From Macrostomum hystrix (taxonomy: Eukaryota; Platyhelminthes; Macrostomidae), in NCBI GenBank assembly GCA_950097015.1, contig CATNEN010000005.1, forward strand, positions 2,719,501 to 2,783,500: 64,000 nucleotides of DNA, in the 5' to 3' direction. The position numbers were made by a program, and so were the translations under genes. The notes under the pieces are model-generated. The model was not told where the DNA came from. It ran no database searches and saw only the letters and a list, made by a program, of their open reading frames with translations. Below, one piece after another: positions 51,301 to 61,464 of the stretch; position 1 is the stretch's first letter, and each line of letters opens with the position of its first letter.

Positions 51301-52673
51301 ATCAGGCTGCGCTGCCGCCTATTGTAGCGTCGCTCTTCAGCAGAATTACAAATACCAATAGCAGTAGGCGGGCCTTCAAAAGACGATCGAGTCGATGAGC
51401 GCCGTTTGGGTCTGCCTGGCAGAGTTGGCGTCTCTGCGCTTGTCAATAATAAACGGCTTTTAATAGCGCAACCACTGCCGCGTCGACTAACTGTTGGAGT
51501 GGCGTCAATGGACGCCTGAGAGCTAGACAACGAATCGGAGAATGAAGCGCACATGTCATCTGTTTCGGCGTTGTATAGGCGACGCTTTCCTGGCACAGAT
51601 TTGCGCGTCACTGGGCCAGCGGGCGCTAGAGCTGATACCGGAACTGGTGCCGGAACAGGTGCTGGTGTAGGCGTTAAAGCACACACAGGAGAGAGCTCCA
51701 CAAGTGTTTTCTGAAGTTCTGGCGCATTCGCAGACTGTTGCTGCTGCTGCTGGGCTGCAGCAGAGCTGGTTTCGCTAGTGTCAATGACAGTAGCAACAGC
51801 TGGCGTGTCGGAAGCTAATACTAGCGTCTTTTTAGGCGCCGATTCATTGTCACTGTCAACTGTGGAAGAATCACTAAGGCTGCCATTAAATCGAATGCCA
51901 GCCCTACGCTGCTGCTCTAAGCGTTCTTGAAATTCTTTCATTGACGGTGGCGTTGTTGGCACGCGTATTTTCACAGACAGGTAGTAATTGTCGTTGAAAT
52001 TTTGATACTCTTCAGCCGATTTCTGGCAAGCCGCTGTTAAAGAATCGACTAAGGCGGTTTTCATTCGCTTGCGCCGCAACCTGTCGGCACTAGATTTCAA
52101 CTGCTTCTCGTGATCTAAGCCAGGCTGCATAAACCTGCGCCTCTGAGCCTTCCGTAACTGGTTCAACAATGGCGAGGAAGTGCCTCCAGCGGCGTTGCCA
52201 TCGTCGGCGGACCAGGCGCCGGCTGGTAGCTGGTAGGGCTCGTGACTAATTAAACGCTTAGCCTTAATGCAAGCCAATGGCCAACTAACTGTTACCATGG
52301 GAACGCCGTGTTTAACCGCCCAGTCGTGCGTTTTCTTACGGCCGGCCCGGTAAAGAATATGGGTAACGCTTAGATTAACGCGATCGCTAATGCTGGCGCC
52401 AAGGCGGGCCATTTCTGCGGCGATGCCTTCGCTGCGGTCTTCAATGCCCTGACGAATTTCTACATAGAAGCGAACGCCAACTAGCAGCTTGCTGAGATCG
52501 AAGGGCTGCGCCGCCTCTTTCGTTTTGGCTTCGGCTGCTTCAGTCGCAGCTTCGTCAGTTGAGATTGAAGAACTCTCGGATGAGTCCGAATCAATTTCGA
52601 CTGGCTCACTGGCAGTGGCGCCAATGTTTGCCGTGCCATTGGCGATGGCTCGAGAGGTGGTCGCAATGTCTGC
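48314..52673 (-). CDS. MCPH1: Microcephalin (BRCT) homologue, first exon not found
   Basis: Two exons deduced: 49296-52673 (1126 codons, donor GTTGGT) and 48314-48895 (193 codons plus stop), both phase 0. An N-terminal BRCT (VGVRFYVEIRQG to SWPLACIKAKR) is followed by the microcephalin-type RRRFMQPGLDHEK segment and PSMKEFQERLEQQR. A very long Ser/Pro/Gln-rich disordered region comes next, then a BRCT pair in the last exon (LLTGMALGVPIISIDWL; LINLIESAGGRISD; VSPVWIIDCVLLG). Microcephalin acts in DNA-damage signalling and chromosome condensation. With over 1300 residues it exceeds the human protein (about 835). The start codon is upstream of 52673 and unresolved. Confidence 0.82.
48955..49235. 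repeat. About 30-bp minisatellite in MCPH1 last intron
   Basis: Around nine units of GATGAGAGTCAGAACTAGAG plus a TCTAGATA-type end, in the intron 48896-49295. Confidence 0.94.
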
Positions 52674-52697
52674 CTGAAAATAAAATGTCGAAATGTT

Positions 52698-54050
52698 GCC
52701 ATGATCTCCTTAACAGTCTACCCAATGATCTCCTTAACAGTCTACCCAATGATCTCCTTAACAGTCTACCCAATGATCTGCTTAACAGTCTACCCAATGA
52801 TCTCCTTAACAGTCTACCCAATGATCTGCTTAACAGTCTACCCAATGATCTCCTTAACAGTCTACCCAATGATCTCCTTAACAGTCTACCCAATGATCTG
52901 CTTAACAGTCTACCCAATGATCTGCTTAACAGTCTACCCAATGATCTGCTTAACAGTCTACCCAATGATCTGCTTAACAGTCTACCCAATGATCTCCTTA
53001 AAAGTCTACCCAATGATCTCCTTAACAGTCTACCCAATGATCTGCTTAACAGTCTACCCAATGATCTGCTTAACAGTCTACCCAATGATCTGCTTAACAG
53101 TCTACCCAATGATCTCCTTAAAAGTCTACCCAATGATCTCCTTAACAGTCTACCCAATGATCTGCTTAACAGTCTACCCAATGATCTCCTTAACAGTCTA
53201 CCCAATGATCTGCTTAACAGTCTATCCAATGATCTCCTTAACAGTCTACCCAATGATCTCCTTAAAAGTCTACCCAATGATCTCCTTAACAGTCTACCCA
53301 ATGATCTGCTTAACAGTCTACCCAATGATCTTCTTTACAGTCTACCCAATGATCTGCTTAACAGTCTATCCAATGATCTGCTTAACAGTCTATCCAATGA
53401 TCTGTTTAACAGTCTACCCAATGATCTGCTTAACAGTCTACCCAATGATCTCCTTAACAGTCTATCCAATGATCTGCTTAACAGTCTACCCAATGATCTG
53501 CTTAACAGTCTACCCAATGATCTCCTTAACAGTCTACCCAATGATCTCCTTAACAGTCTACCCAATGATCTGCTTAACAGTCTACCCAATGATCTCCTTA
53601 ACAGTCTACCCAATGATCTGCTTAACAGTCTACCCAATGATCTGCTTAACAGTCTACCCAATGATCTGCTTAACAGTCTACCCAATGATCTGCTTAACAG
53701 TCTACCCAATGATCTCCTTAAAAGTCTACCCAATGATCTCCTTAAAAGTCTACCCAATGATCTCCTTAACAGTCTACCCAATGATCTCCTTAACAGTCTA
53801 CCCAATGATCTCCTTAACAGTCTACCCAATGATCTCCTTAACAGTCTACCCAATGATCTCCTTAACAGTCTACCCAATGATCTCCTTAACAGTCTACCCA
53901 ATGATCTGCTTAACAGTCTACCCAATGATCTCCTTAACAGTCTACCCAATGATCTCCTTAACAGTCTACCCACTGATCTGCTTAACAGTCTACCCAATGA
54001 TCTCCTTAACAGTCTACCCAATGATCTCCTTAACAGTCTACCCAAGAATC
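52698..54050. repeat. 24-bp minisatellite upstream of MCPH1 exon
   Basis: About 56 units of CCCAATGATCTCCTTAACAG plus TCTA, with C/G variation (CTCCTT or CTGCTT). It begins about 25 bp upstream of the splice acceptor at 52674-52675. It is open in several frames on both strands only because the unit is eight codons long. Confidence 0.97.
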
Positions 54051-55125
54051 TCCATAACTACAAATATCAACGGATGTTTAAACTGCAAAAATATTTCTAC
54101 CTAAAATTTTTACAAATCTACTTAAAATTAGAAGCAATAAACAGAAACGTTTTTCGTAATTTTTTGCGATCAAAGCCTAAATTTAGCTGATTAGAAGCGA
54201 CAAGATTTTTTGTCAAAAGCCCCTAAGAAAACAAAAAATAAAGAATAAGAATAACAATGAAGACCAGGACACAGATGGGAGGTTAGGGAGGAAAAGGATT
54301 AGATAAGATAGTATTCAACGTTAATATTAGAAATATAATATAAGTTAGCTTCACGGGTGAAATACGCATAGATTACCGGTCCGTTTACATAGTGCATCAG
54401 TGTGTATCATATTTATAAGTGTGCCAATAGAATGTTAACAACAATCGGGTCTATTATTTAATACGGACTTTTCCATTTTACACACAAGCATTACAAAGTC
54501 CAAATAATACACGCGCAAAAAAACTGAATAGCTTTTGTTGACATTTGTTTACGATGCAATTTTTTTCCTATTTAAATTTCAGTAGGTAGGGTCCTTAGTA
54601 ACAATAGCAGCAAACAGCAGTAGCGGCCTGTCTAAAGTAGGAAGAAAACTTTTAAATGTAAGCATTCACTTGTTTATTTCTAGAGATTTATTACTATTAA
54701 AGATATTTTTCTGCACATATTACATGGTATAAATAACCGGACTATTCACTACAGCATGTATGATCTATAAAGCATGCTCAAGTTTTAACAAGGCGATGTG
54801 CCTAATTGAACTCGCTAGTTAAACTGACGCGAAAAAAACTACTTAACTCTTTTTTATTCAGTAGTAAAGCTCTTTTCTAAAAGTTATTTAACAATTATGA
54901 AAAAACGGTACAATTCTCCCACTACGTTAGTTGCTGTAGCAACACGAAACCAAACAATGGAGTACTACTATAAACAAAAAAAATTATCATGTCACTTAGG
55001 ACAGACTTCTGAATAAATTTCAGCGTAACAATATTAGTAAGGTTTTTTCAAGATAATAATAGATCATTAGTTTAGTCATTAATAATTAATAATTCAGACG
55101 CTAGCAGAATTCTGTATTCAAGTAT
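54051..55125. other. MCPH1 upstream region and RAD23 3' region
   Basis: AT-rich. It probably holds the MCPH1 first exon or promoter and the RAD23 3' UTR. Apart from the X-box-like site at 54930, nothing specific was identified. Confidence 0.4.
54930..54943. promoter_or_regulatory. X-box-like palindrome (RFX site)
   Basis: GTTGCTGTAGCAAC, two perfect half-sites with a two-base spacer, in the likely MCPH1 promoter region. Confidence 0.3.
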
Positions 55126-58100
55126 TTAACTTTCCTCTTCGAAGCATTCGTTCAGCAAGAAATTAGCGGCCGCGTCTTCGTTTTTGTCGCAAGCGAAATA
55201 CGCTTCGATAACCATGTGCTCGGGAAAGCCGAGATCTTTTAGCCGGTCGATTGCCGCCCGCTCTTCGGGTGTCACCCGGAGCAGGTGCTGCCTGGGCGCC
55301 TGGCCGCCTCCGCCCGGCTGCTGCTGCTGCTGCTGCTGCTGACCGCCAGCCGATTCACCTTCGTCGGGCGATTCGTTTAGAAAACGAAGAAAATCCTCCT
55401 GATTGGCTTGGATCTCTTGCAGCAGTTGCGGATTGCTCTGCCCAATCTGTTGCAGCAGGCTTGGCAGCAGCGATTGATCCTGTCATGGGTGACGGGTTTG
55501 AGTAGGAGGATTCGCCTGTTGAGAATAGTAATTTTACTATTTATCTGAGCAACGCAAGCACACGAAACTCAAGAACACGGGCCAACTTTTTGTTGCGCAT
55601 CTTCTGAAACAAGAAACAAGTCGCCAGCTCTACAGACCATCGAGATATTCAATAGTTCTGGCCGAATGTCGGATTTTTTCCATAAGCGCTAGTGTATTTC
55701 ATACACTTCTATACACGAATTAGGCAAGGCCTTCAAATTTCATCATTATCGCCATGTCACCCGAATGTGCTTGCATCATCTCCGTCTTAGTCGGTCACCT
55801 ACCTTTATCTAGACGGACTGCTGGACCTTCAAGGGCTACAACAGGTGGAACTAGGCCACTATGGATACCCTGACGCGAATTTCTCCAATTTCTATGATCA
55901 AGCCTAAATATTAGGCGCAGCGCAACCACAGGACACCCTCGCCTTGTCTGTCAACCAATCAGCCACCATCAAGCGGCTGCTAGTATTCAGGCACTTTCCA
56001 AAATATTTTCAGGGCGGGGATCCCTCTTGGTATAAAAACGGGCGGCAAAATGGCTTGGTAGTCCTAATGTTAATGGATACAATTACAAATGAGTATATTA
56101 TCCACATCCACTAAATAAATGAGAATGCATACCCATGCCATACATAATATTTACTAATAAGGGTATTATCCTCCCCTGTCCATAAGCTGGAAATATCAAT
56201 TCTTCATTCGCCAACCCATCTTGAATAATGGCTCACCTGGGCAACAACCCGTCTTAGCATCTGAAACTGCGGCCATTGTCGCAGCTGATCAATAAAGCTG
56301 CCGCCGCCGCCGCCACCAACGCTGCCAACCTCACTTTCTCCTTCGTCGTCTTCATCTTCGCCGCCGCTACCGCCGCCACCGCCCGGAGCAACCGCGGGAA
56401 TGCTGCCAGACAGTAGATACTCGGCAGCCCGATCCGGATTATTAAAACTGGCAGCCATGGCGGCTACAACTCGATCGCGCGGGAAGCCCATGTTAACTAG
56501 GCCTGTGACAGCCTGTTCGTATTCCTCGCCGTGCAACAGGGTGTTCTCACGCTCTGGTGGTCTCGTGACGGACTAAGAAAGTAAGAATGCGATATAAGCA
56601 GATTTCTATTTTTATTACTTGAATATGTACTTTAGTGGCTTCAGTTTATTTGCTAAACTAGTAAGCTTTTCAGTCGGGGGTGAATGGCCGAGCGGTCTAA
56701 CGCGTTTGCCTCTCGCGTCAAGGTACCTGAGCTCGATTCCGTGGAGGCGATGTCACATTCAATTGAGGCGCAGACGCGGAGAGAAGGCTTGGGGGCTTGT
56801 CGTGCAATTTACGACCTTGGATAGCCAACCTACAAGGCACAGTGAGAGTGTACGCTGCCTGGCGATGAGAAAGTCAGGCCAGATGTACACAACTGTGAGC
56901 GTGTGCCTGCGTACAGTATTTGTGCGTGAGTGCTAAGAAATCAGCGGAATGGACAGAACCTAACCTCCACTCTGGCTGTAATTCTAGCCCTCCTGTCAAT
57001 ATTATCACTATTAAGCTGTTCATTACATGAAGCTCCAACCACCACCCCATTGCCCCTTGAGATGACGCATTAACAAGCATATATGTGCGTAGTCATTTTA
57101 CAGAATAATATTCATTACCAATCATCAAATTGAACAGTTTAAAGCAAAGCCAGTTCTCACAGTATTTGCAGCTGTGATTGGCGCAGCCGCAGTAGCTGTT
57201 GCAGTCGCTGCCGGTTTAGCCTGATCACCAACAGGCTCAGCCGGGGTGGCAGCAGCAGCTGGTGCAGCGGGGGTAGGGGCGGGCGCCGCCTTTGGCTTAG
57301 TTGCCATGACAACAATGAAGCCACTTTCTGTGACGCCGTATTTTTCTAGAGCATCCTCGTCGGACATGACTTTGCCAGAGTAGATAAGGCGCTGATGCTC
57401 GGCAGGAAATGCTTCACCTTGCGACTGGGCAATCGATTCCTTTAGAGTTTTCACCTGTTTTTGTATGTATTGTATTGTTGTATTGAATAATTGTATGATG
57501 TATGAACAGAAGTGATTTTACTATTAAAAAGCTTTATGATAATATATATAATATTTATTTTACTTTTTTCCTTCATAATTAGTATATTTCATGATCATTA
57601 TACTTGTAACTAGTACACTAGGGTCAGGGATCGCCAGACATTCAGGAGCACCTTCTGACATGTGACATATGCTGTAACAGCAGCCCTATTGATTGATATG
57701 CACACTTTCAATATTTAGAGGCTATGCACATCAAAGATTATAATCCTAGCCTCAACTGCCAACTAGCTATAGGGGGTGCCAGCGACCAACTAAGTGTGTT
57801 TTAGCTCTGTGTTCTATTTTCTTTACTGCCTAGACAATGAAAGTTAATTTCTTCATTTCCATCTTTATAATAATTAATTTTATCTATGCTGCAACCTTTA
57901 GGAATTAAGAATGATCTAATTATGCAATGATGATTGAATATTTGAATTTTTTAATACTTAATCATTCAACAACATTTGCATATTTTCTTATCACATGTTT
58001 AATAGCTAGGTTTTGTGTGCAATTCCTGTGTTTTGTGCACATAAAATTTTAAAATTGCACAATAAAAACTGACATAATATGCAATTTGACACATCTCAGT

Positions 58101-61100
58101 TTTAGTCAATTGATTGTCATGAAAAACAGCATTATTACACCCTTATGTTGCAGTCACTTTCCAAATTTACGAAGCACATTTTTCTGCTTAGTTAGAACCT
58201 TTTGTGCTCCTAAAGTTTTTTAAATTCAAGTTTATAATTCAACTTAAGTTTAAACATAAATTTTCTTGTTTTATGTAATTGAAAATTTTAAAAGGAATGT
58301 GTAGTTTAATAAAGCAGCAACCAGTAAGGTATATTTAGAATTTTATTAATTTAATTAATTAATTAATTAATTAATTAAATTATTATTAATCTGCAATTTT
58401 TTTGGTTTTTGATAGCCAATGCTTAATTTACCCTAACATATATGCCTAGAAATTTAGGACTGAATGGCTTAAGCAATTTTGCAGGCAGAATAGACATCCA
58501 TGTGTTTCCCCAAGAATAATTTTCTAGACATATGTTATCAAAGAGTTTTCTTAATATATTTTACTGATGTGTTTCTTGACATTTTTGTCAGAATGTTAAC
58601 TAGATGTTATTTTTCCTAATGTTACACAAAGTAAAATAAAATGTCAGAGCGACAAACTAGAACACAGAACAAAATGTACCATTCAGATAGTACTCCCTTA
58701 AAAAACATATGGGCAAGGTTCTAAATTTGTTGAGGAGAGAACATAATAAAATAATTTGTGATAAATAATATAGTGAAATGAAATATTATGTCTCAAAATT
58801 AATATTTATAATATCATCAAAAATCAATATAAGGTGGAGATTGTATGAATGTCATTAGTCAGTGCTTAGGACTTTACTGACTTTGTAAATAGTAACTATT
58901 TTTAGCTATTGTATAGTAGGACATGGAAAAGTTTACACCCATCCCTAATCTGTAAACTTGTTACTGATAGCTACTTTTTTTGCATATATGTATTTAATAT
59001 CAGAGAAACATATCAAGCAAAACTGATTTATAAAAGTTATAAAGTTACAAAAGTTGATTTATAAAAATTTTGACATAAGTATTTGCTGCATGATCGAAAT
59101 TTAGAAAATTCTACTTTACATACAACTTAAAAATTTTACTGAAACTAAATTGATACTAAAATAAACAAATTAAAAATTAAGAAAGAGGATATAAAAATCA
59201 ATATTAACAATTATTTTTTAGTATAAGACAGTTTTTTACTTTGCAAATTTTTTGTTTGAAATTTTCTTTTTCTTTTTTTCAATCATTGTTTATAGTATTT
59301 TACATAGAATTTTATGTAGAATATGATATACTCAAACCTTTTTATTTTCCTTTAGCGGAATCTCCCAGAAACATGTTTCTCTAATGTACCCCCTTTATGC
59401 ATTTCAGATGGCTTTTGCAATTGACTGTAAACAGTAAATTGATGTCTATGCAATGTCTATTTGTTAAGCTATGGAATAGGTATGCCTTTGCCACTTCTTT
59501 TAAGTCAAAAGAGTTTTATATTGTAAACAAATAAACACATCTTGTCAGCAAAGTAATCCTATTCAATGAAAAATCCTAATTCAATACTTTAATACAGAGT
59601 GTTAATAGAAGATATATAAAGTCCATAGTGTAGATAACGAACAAATGAACGATATGCTTTTGGAATTTTTAAATAGTTAAAAAAATGTTATTGCAATTTT
59701 TTTGTTTTCCAAGTCATCTATCCGGTCATCTGGATCATAGCCCCTTATGGGGAAAATACATTACAAAAACAACTAAAAAGTTGATAAAAATTTGTCATAA
59801 CTTTTTTATTACTTGACCAATTTTGATGAGTGAGGTGTCTTTTAACTCAGACAAGCAAGATCTGTAACACAAGAAAACTAAAAAATATGAAATTTTTATT
59901 TTTAATATCTCACTGGAGCTCCTAGATAACAGATGAGATTACAGATTAGATTATCAATTAAAATGGAGTGTCTTAATATATGATTAGTTAATCGAAATTA
60001 TTTATACTCATTACTTTTTTGCTATGTTGCAGTTAATTCGATGTTTATATAGCCAATTACAGTAAAAGAGAAAGTCAAAATGGCATAATAGTATGGCAGT
60101 GCTTATCCCCATGGTACCGCAGAAATAATTTTTGTCTTATTCCTACGGTATAGTGGGAATAATTTCCTGCTTATCCGCACGGCACACTGACGAGATAGCT
60201 GCCCTATCATCTATCTTTTTATCATAACTGCAATTTTCCTTTTTTCTTCCGGTTTTTTAAAGCAAGTATACAAATTAAAGTTTTCAGCTTTTTTCGCAAG
60301 TAGTTAGGGTAATGTATCATCAACCAAACAAGAAAGTGTATTTTTTTAACTTCAAACCTAAGCTACAGATTTTCTATTTAAGATATGATGATAAATCAAA
60401 AGCCAAGTTATAGAAAACAGTTACATCTTTCTAAAATCTGCTTTTGCTATTTTGTCAAATAGAAAAAAAGTTATACCTGCTTTTTATCTAAAAGCGAACA
60501 ATGATTTTCATGTATCTTCAAACCAAACAGAGAATTTGATGTTTGGTTGTACAATTTGAGTGAGTGGTTTAATCTTATTTTAAGGAGTGAACTATCATGA
60601 ATTATGTCATTTGAAAGCATTTTTCATGCTCTATAAATAACTACATTTATGGTCATTTAATTGGCAAGCAACCACATACAATCTTCGTCTAAAGTACATA
60701 CTGAAAAAATGTTGTTAAAAAGTATGCTTTTGCAATAAAAATTTCTACTGAAACATCAATATCTTTCTTTTCTCTTAATGCTTCATTGCACATCATGCCT
60801 CAGCTTGTAGATAATTTCTTCAACTTTCAAATTAGTTGTTCTGTGAAACATAATAGCTTGTTTCTATCTTGCACAAGACCAAGGAAGGAGTCAAAATTCT
60901 TGTTCGGTTTTGAAGATACATTGTTCGGTTGATGATACATTACCCTACCCAATACGTGCCTTTTTGAGTATATAAAATATATACATAAATATATATATAT
61001 CTTGTCAATCGTCAATGTGCTGTGCGGATAAGCAGGAAATTATTCCCACGGAATATGTTGAAGATAGGACAGCTATCTCGTCAGTGTGCCGTGTGGATAA

Positions 61101-61464
61101 GCAGGAAATTATTCCCACAGAATATGTTGAAGATAGGACAGCTATCTCGTCAGTGTGCCGTGCAGATAAGCAGGAAATTATTCCCACGGAATATGTTGAA
61201 GATAGGACAGCTATCTCGTCAGTGTGCCATGCAGATAAGCAGGAAATTATTCCCACGGTACCGTAGGAATAAGACAAAAATTATTTCTACGGTACCGTGG
61301 GGATAAGCACTGCCTAATAGTATATACTCATATGTGGTGTTAGGCCTATTCACTAGGGCCTATTGCATATTAAATAAAAGCAAATAGCATAGACTTACAG
61401 TGTCGCTACCAGTAGCTTCAACAGTAAACTTCTGTCCAGCTAAAGTTCTGCATGTAATCAACAT
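55126..61464 (-). CDS. RAD23: RAD23 homologue (UbL-UBA), four exons, 349 aa
   Basis: Exons 61399-61464, 57161-57454, 56237-56572, 55126-55479; all splice at GT-AG in phase 0 and give an uninterrupted 349-residue protein. Domains: ubiquitin-like ([16 protein letters not shown] to [12 protein letters not shown], residues 1-77); Ala/Pro linker; UBA1 ([18 protein letters not shown]); XPC-binding helix bundle ([19 protein letters not shown]); Gln/Gly linker; UBA2 ([20 protein letters not shown]). RAD23 shuttles ubiquitinated proteins to the proteasome and stabilises XPC in nucleotide-excision repair. The length is close to other invertebrate members. Confidence 0.96.
55546..56073. mobile_element. 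TTAA MITE, left end lost, in RAD23 intron 3
   Basis: Matches 47132-47724 from AACGCAAGCACACGAAACTC to the right terminus CTTGGTAGTCCTAATGTTAA. The left TIR is missing. Confidence 0.85.
56684..56945 (+). mobile_element. tRNA-Leu/Ser-like SINE in RAD23 intron 2
   Basis: A-box TGGCCGAGCGGTC and B-box-like AGCTCGATTCC about 45 bp apart form a tRNA-like head of the long-variable-arm type. The head cannot complete an acceptor stem, and about 200 bp of unrelated body follows, so it is a SINE rather than a tRNA gene. It differs from the 36378 family. Confidence 0.7.
57455..60094. other. RAD23 intron 1, AT-rich part
   Basis: Very AT-rich intron sequence with no ORF or repeat family recognised, apart from a TTAA simple repeat near 58347-58378. 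Confidence 0.5.
58347..58378. repeat. (TTAA)n simple repeat
   Basis: About eight TTAA units in RAD23 intron 1. Confidence 0.9.
60095..61314. mobile_element. Foldback/MULE-like element, 1,220 bp, in RAD23 intron 1
   Basis: Long inverted repeats of about 120 bp start GGCAGTGCTTATCCCC at 60095 and end GGGGATAAGCACTGCC at 61314. A 9-bp duplication, TAATAGTAT, is exact (60086-60094, 61315-61323). Nine-base duplications and long TIRs fit Mutator-like or foldback elements. The right arm is expanded into a tandem array. No transposase. Confidence 0.85.
61010..61258. repeat. 69-bp tandem repeat in the foldback element's right arm
   Basis: About 3.6 units, each with GGATAAGCAGGAAATTATTC and GGACAGCTATCTCGTCAGTG, which are also parts of the terminal inverted repeat. 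The array therefore arose by repeating an internal TIR segment. Confidence 0.9.

Noticed and set aside
48314-52673. TOPBP1 rather than microcephalin
   Set aside because: Only three BRCT repeats in a 1+2 arrangement, and the segment after the first BRCT (RRRFMQPG...) matches microcephalin, not TOPBP1.
52559-54190. 543-residue open frame (plus) and 236-239-residue frames (minus)
   Set aside because: They are translations of the 24-bp tandem repeat; open frames occur on both strands because the unit is eight codons.
55251-55505. 84-residue plus-strand frame
   Set aside because: Antisense of the RAD23 UBA2 exon, which matches the family on minus.
56684-56760. tRNA-Leu or tRNA-Ser gene
   Set aside because: The boxes are present but the 3' half does not pair to close an acceptor stem; the sequence continues as a SINE body.
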